Origin: Burkholderiales bacterium 67-32
GTDB taxonomy: Bacteria > Pseudomonadota > Gammaproteobacteria > Burkholderiales > Burkholderiaceae_B
NCBI GenBank assembly: GCA_001898625.1
Contig: MKUP01000012.1
Location: 310,001-374,000 of the forward strand
DNA length: 64,000 nucleotides
Direction: 5' to 3'
The translations under genes were made by a program, and so were the position numbers. Positions 26,731 to 34,978 of the stretch are shown here, piece by piece (position 1 is the stretch's first letter; every line of letters begins with the position of its first letter). The notes under the pieces were generated by a model. The model ran no database searches. It was not told the origin of the DNA and was given only the letters and a program-made list of their open reading frames with translations.

Positions 26731-26808
26731 TTGATTCTAAGAATTTATGCATTGGTAGTCACTGCGTGCCTACACTGGGTCCGTTTTTCCCCTACCCGCG
26801 AGACTCCA

Positions 26809-27702
26809 ATGAAAATCACGATGCTGGGTACCGGCGCCGCCTTGCCCGACCCCGACCGAGGCCAGTCGGCCATCCTGCTGACGCTGGACGAAGACCGGCA
26901 TTACCTGTTCGACTGCGGCGAAGGCGCCACGCGGCAGATGGTGCGCGCCAACGTGGACCCGGCCAAGGTCGGATTCGTCTTCCTGACCCATCTGCATCAC
27001 GACCACATCTGCGACTACCCCTATTTCGTCATCTCCAGCTGGATGCTGAACAAAACCGGCGCGCCCTTGGTGCTGGGCCCCAAGGGCACCCGGCATTTCG
27101 TCGACCACCTGTTCGAGCATGGCGCGTTCCAGGCCGATTTCCGTGCCCGCAGCGCCTACCCCGTGCGCCAGGAGAACATCGAGGCGGCGCGGCCCGAGGT
27201 GCGCGAGGTCCAGCCCGGCGTGGTGTTCGAGGACGACAAGGTGAAGATCTCGGTGGACTGGGTCGAACACATCCCGCGCGACATCTGCGAATGCTTCGGA
27301 GTGCGGGTCGAGGCCGAGGGCAAGGTCATCGCGTTCAGCGGTGACACCGCCCCCTGTGATGCCATGGTGAGGTTGGCCCAGGATGCCGACCTGCTGATCC
27401 ACGAGTGCACCTTCCCCGAGTCCTTCATCGCCCACCGTGCCAAGACCGGCGTGGGGACCTATTCCCACACCAGCCCCATGGACCTGGGCAAGATCGCGCG
27501 CCGGGCCAACGTGAAGAGCCTCGTGGCCACGCACTTCGGCCACTTCGATTCCACCAGTCCGGTGCTCCGGCGTGCCGGCGCCAAGCATATGCCGGTGGAG
27601 TTGATGGGGCCGCACCTGATGGACGAGATCGTGACCGACATACGCAAGAACTACGACGGTCCGCTGCGGCTGGCGCACGACCTGATGCGCATCGACCTGT
27701 AG
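26809..27702 (+). CDS. metallo-beta-lactamase-fold hydrolase, RNase Z/arylsulfatase-like
   Basis: The 297-residue protein has the MBL zinc motif HLHHDH at residues 61-66, a later FSGDTAPCDAM and LIHECTF, and a final ATHFGH segment, which together form a two-metal site. This order resembles RNase Z-like and related hydrolases, but context argues against RNA processing: it sits between a LysR regulator and a Bug receptor, 48 bases before the latter, so it probably hydrolyses a small ester or lactone taken up by the cell (inference). Confidence 0.78.
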   Translation: MKITMLGTGAALPDPDRGQSAILLTLDEDRHYLFDCGEGATRQMVRANVDPAKVGFVFLTHLHHDHICDYPYFVISSWMLNKTGAPLVLGPKGTRHFVDHLFEHGAFQADFRARSAYPVRQENIEAARPEVREVQPGVVFEDDKVKISVDWVEHIPRDICECFGVRVEAEGKVIAFSGDTAPCDAMVRLAQDADLLIHECTFPESFIAHRAKTGVGTYSHTSPMDLGKIARRANVKSLVATHFGHFDSTSPVLRRAGAKHMPVELMGPHLMDEIVTDIRKNYDGPLRLAHDLMRIDL

Positions 27703-27750
27703 CGCCACCGCGCCGGCGACATCCGGCGCATCTTTCCAGGAGGGCATGCC

Positions 27751-28731
27751 GTGACCGATACCGTTAGCCGCCGCGCCGCGCTGTTCGCCGCCGGCCTCCT
27801 CTGTTGCCTTGCCGCCGGCGCATGGGCCGGTTATCCCGACCGGCCCATACGCATCGTGCTGCCCTATGCGCCCGGGGCGGCGGGCGACATTGCCATCCGC
27901 CAGGTGCAGCCGCTGTTGGAGAAGCGGCTGGGCCAGCCCCTGGTCATCGACTACCGCACCGGGGCGGGCGGCAACATTGGCGTGCAGGACGTGGTGCGCG
28001 CCAAGCCCGACGGCTACACCCTGGTGCTGGGGGCGACCAACAACTTCGTCATCAACCAGTTCCTGTATCGCAAGCTGGGCTTCGATCCGCTGGAGGACTT
28101 GGCGATGGTGGGCAAGCTGGCCGACGTGCCCGCCTTCATCTACATCAGCGCCGCGGTGCCCGCGCAGGACTACGCCGCCTTCGCGCAGTACGCCAGGCAG
28201 CATGCGGGCAAGCTGAACTACGGTTCGCCGGGGGCCGGCACCACGCCCCATCTGTCGGCCTACATGCTGAGCGAGGCGATGCACGCGAACATGACCCACA
28301 TTCCCTACCGCGGGTCGTCGCTGGGCGTGCAGGCCCTGCTGGCCAACGAGATCCAGCTCTACATCGGCGGCTACAGCATCGCCGCCTCGTACATGCCGCA
28401 AGGGCGCGTGCGCGCGTTGGCCGTCGCTTCGCCGACCCGCTATCCGGGTTTGAAGGACGTGCCCACCGCGGCCGAGGCCGGCATGCCCGATGTCGTGCTC
28501 GGCAACTGGTGGGGGCTGGCGGCGCCCAAGGGCACCGATCCGGCCGTCATCGAGGTCCTGTCGCAGGCGCTGAACGACGTGCTGGCTACGCCCCAGGTGC
28601 GCGAGGCCTACGACCAAGGCGGCTTCGTGCCGGGCAAGGGGACGCGCGTGGAGTTCGAGGCGGAACTGCGCGCCGAGGCCCGGCGCTGGCAGGGCGTCGT
28701 GCGCCAGTCCGGCGTGATGCTGGACAACTGA
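27751..28731 (+). CDS. Bug-family periplasmic solute-binding protein
   Basis: The 326-residue receptor has a signal peptide (RRAALFAAGLLCCLAAGAWA) and landmarks YPDRPIRIVLPYAPGAAGD, GAGGNIGVQDVVRAKPDGYT and THIPYRGSSLGVQALLANE. The start is GTG at 27751 with CCAGGAGGG upstream. It is co-directional with the metallo-hydrolase and probably in its operon under the divergent LysR. It converges with a CoA-transferase gene 101 bases away; that gap holds a weak GC hairpin without a T tract. Confidence 0.9.
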   Translation: MTDTVSRRAALFAAGLLCCLAAGAWAGYPDRPIRIVLPYAPGAAGDIAIRQVQPLLEKRLGQPLVIDYRTGAGGNIGVQDVVRAKPDGYTLVLGATNNFVINQFLYRKLGFDPLEDLAMVGKLADVPAFIYISAAVPAQDYAAFAQYARQHAGKLNYGSPGAGTTPHLSAYMLSEAMHANMTHIPYRGSSLGVQALLANEIQLYIGGYSIAASYMPQGRVRALAVASPTRYPGLKDVPTAAEAGMPDVVLGNWWGLAAPKGTDPAVIEVLSQALNDVLATPQVREAYDQGGFVPGKGTRVEFEAELRAEARRWQGVVRQSGVMLDN

Positions 28732-28832
28732 CGAGGGCGCACGGTGGGCCCTTGCGGCCGCCGCATGGCTGCGGCGCCTGGTCAGCCATATGGGACGGGA
28801 CCGTGCCGCGCACCTGGAACGGCCTGATCGGT

Positions 28833-29963
28833 TCAGTCGGATGGTGGCGGATTTTCTCGAGGCGCCAGCGCGCGTGGAGCCTGCGTGAGCGTGCCGCGGC
28901 TCCCGTCCAGGCGGAACGGCAACCCGACGATGCGCATCGTCGGCGCGTCGGGGGGCGAGCGGACGAAGCCGGGGTCGGCGGCGCATGCCGCGGCAACCGC
29001 GCGGTCGAGTCCCTGGACCGGCGCGCATGGCGCACCGGCCGTGTTGAGCGAGGCGTCCAGGTCCGGCATGGAACGTTGACGAATCGCCGCCTGGACATGG
29101 CCGGACAAGGCATGGTCGTCCAGCCCGGACAGCGCGTCCAGGCCGAGGGCCGCGAGCAGCGCCCGCCGTTGGTGCGGCTCGTTGACGGCGATGCACACCC
29201 GTCCGTCCGCCGCATCGTAGCAGCGGGACAGCGGGTTGCCGCTGGAAGCGGCGTTGCCGCGTCCTTCCAGGGATTCCGTCCCGTTCAGGTGGCCGGCCAC
29301 CGTGCCGTGCATCAGCGCCAGCGCCGAATCCAGCATCGATACTTCGACGCGTGTGCCCTCGGACCGGGAGTGCCGCCGTTGTCCTATCCACGCGGCCATC
29401 ACGCCCAACGCCGCGTTCAGGCCGCTGGCGTAGTCGATCACGGGAGCCCCAGCCTTCATCGGGCCGGAGCGCGTGTCACCGGTCAGATTCATCAGTCCGC
29501 TGGCCGCCTGGATGACACTGTCGTAAGCGGGATAGGCCGCGCGCGTGCCCGCCCCGCCGTAGCCGGTGATCGAACACCAGACGAGTCCCGGACGCGCCGC
29601 GCGTATCCGGGCCTCGTCCAGCCCCAGGCGCGCCAAGGCTCCCGTGCGGAAATTCTCCACCAGTACGTCCGACCCGGCCAGCCGCTCAAGGAACGTGGCC
29701 TGGCCGGCCGGTTCTGCCAGGTCGAGGTAGATCACCTGCTTGTTGCAGGCCTGGGCGATGTAGTCGGTCGAGAGGCCCGCCGCGCCGAGCGCGGAATTGG
29801 CGCGCCGCCGCCACCGGATGGTGTCGCCGCCCGGCCGCTCCACGCGGACAACCTCGGCGCCGAGCAGCCCCAGCAGATAGGTGCAGTACGGGCCTGCCAG
29901 GACCCGGGTGGCATCCAGCACCTTCATGCCGGCCAGGGGGAGCGGTATGCCGGTCGATTCCAT
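28833..29963 (-). CDS. family III (CaiB/BaiF) acyl-CoA transferase
   Basis: The 376-residue protein is a class III CoA transferase, moving CoA between carboxylic acids. The N-terminus (VLDATRVLAGPYCTYLLGLL, GAEVVRVERPGGD) and the segment APVIDYASGLNAALGVMAAW are typical; the Asp in VIDYASG is the expected site of the acyl-enzyme intermediate. It is shorter than formyl-CoA transferase (about 425 residues), mainly at the C-terminus. The ATG at 29963 is one base beyond the stop of the upstream Bug gene; a TTG at 29972 is an alternative. Bug plus transferase suggests uptake and activation of one organic acid. Confidence 0.88.
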   Translation of the reverse strand: MESTGIPLPLAGMKVLDATRVLAGPYCTYLLGLLGAEVVRVERPGGDTIRWRRRANSALGAAGLSTDYIAQACNKQVIYLDLAEPAGQATFLERLAGSDVLVENFRTGALARLGLDEARIRAARPGLVWCSITGYGGAGTRAAYPAYDSVIQAASGLMNLTGDTRSGPMKAGAPVIDYASGLNAALGVMAAWIGQRRHSRSEGTRVEVSMLDSALALMHGTVAGHLNGTESLEGRGNAASSGNPLSRCYDAADGRVCIAVNEPHQRRALLAALGLDALSGLDDHALSGHVQAAIRQRSMPDLDASLNTAGAPCAPVQGLDRAVAAACAADPGFVRSPPDAPTMRIVGLPFRLDGSRGTLTQAPRALAPRENPPPSD

Positions 29964-29964
29964 G

Positions 29965-30933
29965 TCAGCCAACCTGGATCTGGAAGTCCTTGACGATCTT
30001 CGCGTATCGGGCGACCTCTTGGTCCACCAGCCGGGCGGTGGCCTCGGGAGCCAGGCCTAATGGCGCGGCGCCGTCGCCGCGTATTTTCTCCGCGACGTCG
30101 GGCAAGGCGAGAATGGCCGCCAGTTCGCGCTGCAGGCCGAGCGCGTCTTTCGCGTCGAATCCCGGCGGAGCGAACAGCGCCTGCCAATTGTCGAATTCCA
30201 CCTGGGGGTAGCGCGTGGCCAGCAGCGGCACGGACTCCATGCCTGGGGGAGATCGCCTGCCCGCGATGCCGATGGCACGTATGGCTCCGGTGCGCACATG
30301 GCCTGCCGCGGCCACGGCGGCGAGCATGGTGAAGTCGATTTCGCCGGCGATCAGCGCGGTGGTGACCTGGCCCGCGCCCTTATAGGGAATGTGGGTGGAT
30401 GCCAGACCGGCCTCGCGCGACAGCGCCGCGCAGCCAAGGTGACTGGTCGTTCCGGTGCCGGGCGAGCCGTAGTTCAGCCCGCCGTTTCGCTGCCCGCCCT
30501 GTCGGCGCAGGTCCTCGACGGAATGGATACCGCTCTTGCCTGGCACGGCCAGCACCAGCGGCGAGGAGGTCAGCAGCGAGACCGGGACCAGGTCCCTGCG
30601 GACGTCGTAGCGCAGGTCCTTGTACAGGGAAGGATTGACGGCGATCGACGCTGTGGTGAAGAGCAGTCGGTGCGCCGTGGCATCCCGAGCCACCATCTCG
30701 GCGCCGATGTTGCCCGCCGCGCCGGGCTTGTTCTCGACGATGACGGACACCCCCAGCCGGACCGACAGTTTTTCGGCGATCGTCCGCGCCAGCATGTCGG
30801 TGCCCCCGCCAGGGGAGAAGGGCACCGTCAGCGTGACCGGCATGGACGGCCACCGTTTTCCGCCACTGGCCGCCCGGACGCCGCCGGTGGCTGCCAGCAT
30901 GCCCAGCAGCATGCCGCGTCGATTGATGCCCAT
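29965..30933 (-). CDS. Bug-family periplasmic solute-binding protein
   Basis: The 322-residue receptor begins MGINRRGMLLGMLAATGG, which could be read as a Tat-like or Sec signal, and carries FSPGGGTDMLARTIAEKL, VENKPGAAGNIGAEMVARD and THIPYKGAGQVTTALIAGE. GGGAGG precedes the ATG. It is the first gene of a two-gene operon with the CoA transferase and is divergent from a TrmB-like regulator 58 bases away. The spacer contains a TACC-N4-GGTA inverted repeat (30940-30951) that overlaps the ribosome site. Confidence 0.9.
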   Translation of the reverse strand: MGINRRGMLLGMLAATGGVRAASGGKRWPSMPVTLTVPFSPGGGTDMLARTIAEKLSVRLGVSVIVENKPGAAGNIGAEMVARDATAHRLLFTTASIAVNPSLYKDLRYDVRRDLVPVSLLTSSPLVLAVPGKSGIHSVEDLRRQGGQRNGGLNYGSPGTGTTSHLGCAALSREAGLASTHIPYKGAGQVTTALIAGEIDFTMLAAVAAAGHVRTGAIRAIGIAGRRSPPGMESVPLLATRYPQVEFDNWQALFAPPGFDAKDALGLQRELAAILALPDVAEKIRGDGAAPLGLAPEATARLVDQEVARYAKIVKDFQIQVG

Positions 30934-30991
30934 AATGCCTACCTCCCGGTATCGTTATTTGCCGCCCATCCTATCGATCTCCTGGTAGCGA

Positions 30992-31849
30992 ATGAAACTA
31001 CTATCCTCGACGGAGCGAGCCGACCCCCGCTCCCTGCAACTGCTCAAGCGCCTGGGATTCTCCGGCTACGAGGCCGCCGTCTGGCTGGAGCTGGCCCAGG
31101 GCTATCCGGCCACGGCCTATCAGGTAGCCAAGCGAGCCGGCCTGCAACGCGCCAATACCTATCGGGCGCTCGAGCGCCTGTGTGAGCTGGAGGCGGTGAC
31201 CGTGGTGCATGACCGGCCCGTCACCTATGCGCCGGCGGATCCAAAGTCGATGGTGGGGAGATTGACGGCCGGCCTGGCGGGCGAGTGTGACTGGTTTGCC
31301 GGCCAGATGACACGCCGCATGCAGTCGCGCAATCGTGGTTCGATCCGGACGGCCTCGGGGGCCGAGGCATGCCTGGACTTCCTGCGCCAGGAGTTGGGAG
31401 CGGCGACCCGCTATGTCTGGATCAAGGGAGAAGGAACGACCATCCGGTCCCTGGCCGAGGACATCGAGGCCGCCGTACTGCGGGGCGTGCAGATCACCGT
31501 GATCGCCTTCGGCCCCTGGCGGGCGTTGCGGCGGCGATTCGCATCATGCCGCGTGTATCCCCACGAAGGCAACGGCGTGCGCCTGACCAGCGCCACGGAT
31601 GCGCTGCTGACCCTGGCCCGGGACGGGCGCTCCGTGACCACGGCGGTGTTCACCGATGCGCCCACGGTCACGTCCCTGCAGGATCACGCGTTGACGTACC
31701 AACTGCATTCCTACCTGTTGCATGAGATCTTTCTTGCGGAGCTGGCGGCGGGGCCGGAGGGCGCCGCGATCGCCGGCGAACTCAAGCGCTTGCGGTCGCT
31801 TCATCGTCCGCCCGGGATGGAGCGGCCGTTGCTGGGGGATGCCGGCTAG
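30992..31849 (+). CDS. TrmB-like winged-helix transcriptional regulator
   Basis: The 285-residue protein has an N-terminal winged helix of the TrmB type (LLKRLGFSGYEAAVWLELAQ, YQVAKRAGLQRANTYRALER) and a C-terminal domain with a phospholipase D-like core (TRYVWIKGEGTTIRSLAEDI, GVQITVIAFGPW). TrmB proteins, best known in archaea as sugar-responsive regulators, are less common in betaproteobacteria. It faces away from the Bug/CoA-transferase operon across 58 bases, which makes that operon the likely target. The ligand is unknown. Confidence 0.78.
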   Translation: MKLLSSTERADPRSLQLLKRLGFSGYEAAVWLELAQGYPATAYQVAKRAGLQRANTYRALERLCELEAVTVVHDRPVTYAPADPKSMVGRLTAGLAGECDWFAGQMTRRMQSRNRGSIRTASGAEACLDFLRQELGAATRYVWIKGEGTTIRSLAEDIEAAVLRGVQITVIAFGPWRALRRRFASCRVYPHEGNGVRLTSATDALLTLARDGRSVTTAVFTDAPTVTSLQDHALTYQLHSYLLHEIFLAELAAGPEGAAIAGELKRLRSLHRPPGMERPLLGDAG

Positions 31850-31877
31850 CCGCGGGCCGGAGCCCACCTACCTGTTC

Positions 31878-32657
31878 CTATTGGTCGAAGAAGGCGCTCG
31901 GCGTCACGCCGAACTGCCGCTTGAACATGGTCGAGAACGCGCTGGGGCTGGCATAGCCCAGCTCCAGCGCCACGTCCAGGATCTTCGCGCCTTCGGCCAG
32001 GCGCTCCAGCGCGGCCAGCAGCCGCGCCTGCTGACGCCATTGGCCGAAGGTCATGCCGGTTTCGCGCACGAAAAGACGGTGCACGGTCTTGGCGTCCACG
32101 GCCAGGCGGTCCGCCCAACCCTGGGCGGTGGTCTTGTCGTCGGGGGCGGCGACGATGGCCTCGCATACCGCCTGCAGGCGCGGGTCGGCGGGCCGGGGCA
32201 GGCGCAGCGGCAGCGTGGGCAGTTGCCGCAGTTCGTCCAGCAGCAGCCGCATCACCCGGCCGTCGCGGGTGTGCTCGTCGTAGGGCCCCTGGATGTCGAT
32301 CGCCGCCAGGATCAGCTCGCGCAGCAGCGGCGAGATCGCCATGACCGAGCAGTGGGGCGGCAAGTGGCGGGAGGCCTCCGCATGGATGTAGGCCGTGCGC
32401 ATCCGTACCGCTCCCACCATGCGCAGTTCATGGCGCACCGAGGGCGGCATCCACAGGGCCCGGGTGGGCGGCACGACCCAGCGGCCCATCTCGGTATGCG
32501 CGACCACCACGCCGTACAGCGCGTAGACCAGTTGGCCCGAGGGGTGTTGGTGCGGACCGGTGCGGTAGTCCGGCGGAAAGTCCTTGGCCATGGCCGTGAC
32601 CGGCCGCTCGCGCCGGTCGTAGTCGTGGTAGTCGGGAAAAGGAGAGTTTTTGTCCAT
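31878..32657 (-). CDS. AraC-family transcriptional regulator
   Basis: The 259-residue protein has an N-terminal cupin-like sensor (HQHPSGQLVYALYGVVVAHT) and a C-terminal double helix-turn-helix (ILDVALELGYASPSAFSTMF, KRQFGVTPSAFF). It resembles NimR-type AraC regulators that control a divergent exporter gene. That layout is present: an MFS exporter starts 107 bases away on the other strand. The spacer 32658-32764 has inverted repeats that may be its site. Confidence 0.9.
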   Translation of the reverse strand: MDKNSPFPDYHDYDRRERPVTAMAKDFPPDYRTGPHQHPSGQLVYALYGVVVAHTEMGRWVVPPTRALWMPPSVRHELRMVGAVRMRTAYIHAEASRHLPPHCSVMAISPLLRELILAAIDIQGPYDEHTRDGRVMRLLLDELRQLPTLPLRLPRPADPRLQAVCEAIVAAPDDKTTAQGWADRLAVDAKTVHRLFVRETGMTFGQWRQQARLLAALERLAEGAKILDVALELGYASPSAFSTMFKRQFGVTPSAFFDQ

Positions 32658-32713
32658 TTCTAGAAGGCGTGTGCCTTATTTTCGCAAGACAGGCGCAATC
32701 TGGACAGGTACGC

Positions 32714-32729
32714 TTACGAAAATACGTAA
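32714..32729. promoter_or_regulatory. inverted repeat in AraC/MFS divergent promoter
   Basis: TTACG-N6-CGTAA (32714-32729) lies between the two divergent genes, in an AT-rich patch. A wider pair, TATTTTCG (32677-32684) with CGAAAATA (32717-32724), spans the middle of the spacer. Either could be the AraC-type site; the sequence alone does not decide. Confidence 0.35.
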
Positions 32730-32764
32730 AAACCCTGAGCCCGTCGGGCATATCCAGAGACCCC

Positions 32765-33997
32765 ATGCAAAGCGTCAACCCTGCCCAAGTTCCGCCCGCC
32801 CAGGCTGAACGCACCGGCTTCAAGATACTGGGCGCGATCAGCTTCTCGCACTTCCTGAACGACATGCTGCAGTCGCTGATCCTGGCGGTGTATCCGCTTT
32901 TGAAAAGCGAGTTCTCGCTGTCGTTCACGCAGATCGGCCTGATCACGCTGCTTTATCAGTTGACCGCCTCGCTGCTGCAGCCGCTGGTCGGCCTGTACAC
33001 CGACCGCAATCCCAAGCCCTATTCGCTGCCCATCGGCATGGCATGCAGCATGGCCGGCATCGTGCTGCTGGCCTTCGCGCCCAACTATGCCATGCTGCTG
33101 GTGGCCGCGGCGCTGCTGGGCACCGGGTCGTCCATCTTCCATCCCGAATCGTCGCGCGTCGCGCGCCTGGTGTCGGGCGGCCGCCACGGCCTGGCGCAGT
33201 CCATCTTCCAGGTGGGCGGCAATGCCGGCAGCGCCATGGGGCCGCTGCTGGCCGCCTGGTTCATCATCCCGCGCGGCCAGGACAGCCTGGCGTGGTTTGC
33301 GCTGGCCGCGCTGCTGGCCATGGTCGTGCTCTACCAGGTCGGCGCCTGGTACAAACGGCAGCATCTGTCCGGTCCGCGCAAGGTCCGGCCGGCGGCGCCC
33401 GCGCCCACGCTCAGCCGCGGGACCGTCAAGGGTTCGATGGCCATCCTGCTCACGCTGCTGTTCTCCAAGTATTTCTACATGGCGAGCTTCACGAGCTACT
33501 ACACCTTCTACCTGATGCATCGCTTCGACGTCTCGGTGCAGGCCGCGCAGATGCACCTGTTCGCCTTCCTGATCGCGGTGGCCCTGGGCACGATACTCGG
33601 CGGCCCCATCGGCGACCGCATCGGCCGCAAGAAGGTGATCTGGGGCTCCATCCTGGGCGTGGCGCCGTTCGCGCTCGTGCTGCCCTACGTGGACCTGGCG
33701 TGGACCGGCGTCCTGAGCTTCGTCATCGGCCTGATCCTGGCGTCGGCCTTCTCCGCGATCCTGGTGTTCGCCCAGGAACTGATGCCGGGCAAGGTGGGCA
33801 CCGTATCGGGCCTGTTCTTCGGTTTCGCCTTCGGCATGGGTGGCCTGGGGGCCGCGGTGCTGGGCAAGGTGGCCGACGTGACCAGTATCGAGTACGTCTA
33901 CCACCTGTGCTCGTTCCTGCCGCTGCTGGGCCTGTTGACCGCCTTCCTGCCGGACCTGGGCCGGCCGCGCGCCAAGCCCGTGCTGGCCAAGGCTTGA
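32765..33997 (+). CDS. fsr: MFS exporter, fosmidomycin-resistance (Fsr) type
   Basis: The 410-residue protein has twelve predicted helices and Fsr-family sequence: SHFLNDMLQSLILAVYPLLK near the start, LVGLYTDRNPKPYSLPIGM, GSSIFHPESSRVARLVSGGR and, in the second half, GGPIGDRIGRKKVIWG and FFGFAFGMGGLGAA. Relatives export fosmidomycin and other small molecules from the cytoplasm. The ATG at 32765 gives the family N-terminus; in-frame starts upstream from 32669 add an implausible extension. Expression is probably controlled by the divergent AraC regulator. Confidence 0.88.
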   Translation: MQSVNPAQVPPAQAERTGFKILGAISFSHFLNDMLQSLILAVYPLLKSEFSLSFTQIGLITLLYQLTASLLQPLVGLYTDRNPKPYSLPIGMACSMAGIVLLAFAPNYAMLLVAAALLGTGSSIFHPESSRVARLVSGGRHGLAQSIFQVGGNAGSAMGPLLAAWFIIPRGQDSLAWFALAALLAMVVLYQVGAWYKRQHLSGPRKVRPAAPAPTLSRGTVKGSMAILLTLLFSKYFYMASFTSYYTFYLMHRFDVSVQAAQMHLFAFLIAVALGTILGGPIGDRIGRKKVIWGSILGVAPFALVLPYVDLAWTGVLSFVIGLILASAFSAILVFAQELMPGKVGTVSGLFFGFAFGMGGLGAAVLGKVADVTSIEYVYHLCSFLPLLGLLTAFLPDLGRPRAKPVLAKA

Positions 33998-34094
33998 CGG
34001 GCCGTGCACCGGGAGCGCGGGCTCCCGGTGCACGATGCGCCATCCCACAATGCTACCCTGGTGGCGACACGCACGACTCTCCTGCCAGGGTTAC

Positions 34095-34256
34095 ATGAAA
34101 AGTCTTCTGCTTGCCTTTGTCTTCGCGACCGCGCTGAACGGCTGCGGCGTGGTGGCCGCGCCATGCCGCATCGCCTCCGCCGGCCTCAAGATCGTCCCCG
34201 TGGTGGGCGACATCGCCGCCGCGCCTACCGACGCCTGCGCGGCGGTCATCGATTGA
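34095..34256 (+). CDS. very small lipoprotein, DUF6726-like
   Basis: The 53-residue product starts [19 protein letters not shown], a lipoprotein signal with Cys17 as the lipidation site. The mature part is only about 37 residues, with [20 protein letters not shown] and a second Cys near the end, a pattern seen in DUF6726 proteins. Function is unknown. Its stop overlaps the queC start (TGATG), so the two are translationally coupled. In-frame ATG codons from 34035 are less likely because the signal would not be at the N-terminus. Confidence 0.65.
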   Translation: MKSLLLAFVFATALNGCGVVAAPCRIASAGLKIVPVVGDIAAAPTDACAAVID

Positions 34257-34966
34257 TGGACGCACGCAAGGCCCTCGTCCTGTTCTCCGGCGGCCAGGAC
34301 TCCACGACCTGCCTGGCCTGGGCCCTGGACCGCTATGCGCGGGTCGAGACCGTGGGTTTCGACTACGGCCAGCGCCATCGCGTGGAACTCGATGCCCGCG
34401 GGAACGTGCTGCGCGAGATCCGCGCCCGATTCCCGGCCTGGTCGACCCGGCTGGGCGAGGACCACGCCATCGACCTGTCGGTGCTGGGTGCCCTGAGCGA
34501 TACCGCGCTCACGCGCGACACCGAGATCAGGATGACCGACGCCGGACTGCCCAACACCTTCGTGCCGGGGCGCAACCTGGTCTTCCTGACCATGGCGGCG
34601 GCGCTGGCCTATCGCCGCGGGCTGGAGGTCGTGGTCGGCGGCATGTGCGAAACCGATTTCTCCGGCTATCCCGATTGCCGCGACGATACCGTCAAGGCCT
34701 TGCAGGTCGCGGTGTCGCTGGGCATGGGGCAGCGTTTCACCTTCGAGACGCCGCTGATGTGGCTGGACAAGGCCCAGACCTGGCAACTGGCCGAGGACCT
34801 GGGCGGCGACGCGCTGGTCGAGGTCGTGGCCGAGCACAGCCATACCTGCTACCTGGGCGATCGAAGCAAGAGATTCGACTGGGGTTACGGGTGCGGGACC
34901 TGCCCCGCCTGCGAACTGCGGGCGGCGGGGTATGGGCGCTGGCGGCAGGTGCCGGGCGGCGAGTAG
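34256..34966 (+). CDS. queC: 7-cyano-7-deazaguanine synthase QueC
   Basis: The 236-residue enzyme converts 7-carboxy-7-deazaguanine to preQ0 with ATP and ammonia, a step of queuosine biosynthesis in the cytoplasm. The ATP-pyrophosphatase loop SGGQDSTT is at residues 11-18, the family segments [35 protein letters not shown] and the C-terminal zinc site (CYLG, then [10 protein letters not shown]) are intact. It is coupled to the tiny lipoprotein upstream. No other queuosine genes (queD, queE) are within the window. Confidence 0.95.
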   Translation: MDARKALVLFSGGQDSTTCLAWALDRYARVETVGFDYGQRHRVELDARGNVLREIRARFPAWSTRLGEDHAIDLSVLGALSDTALTRDTEIRMTDAGLPNTFVPGRNLVFLTMAAALAYRRGLEVVVGGMCETDFSGYPDCRDDTVKALQVAVSLGMGQRFTFETPLMWLDKAQTWQLAEDLGGDALVEVVAEHSHTCYLGDRSKRFDWGYGCGTCPACELRAAGYGRWRQVPGGE

Positions 34967-34978
34967 GCTGCTTGCGGG

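Noticed and set aside
15250-26755. TTATGCATTGG shared by two LysR/target intergenic regions (15250-15260 and 26745-26755)
   Set aside because: Only 11 bases and the two LysR proteins are from different subgroups; probably chance, though both lie in divergent promoters.
24780-26773. A 14-base repeat, CACTGCGTGCCTAC, at 24780-24793 and 26760-26773
   Set aside because: Several 14-base matches are expected by chance in 64 kb of GC-rich DNA; the flanks do not match and no element boundaries are seen.
28732-28832. Hairpin between Bug and CoA-transferase genes as a terminator
   Set aside because: The GCCGCA/TGCGGC stem has no T tract on either strand.
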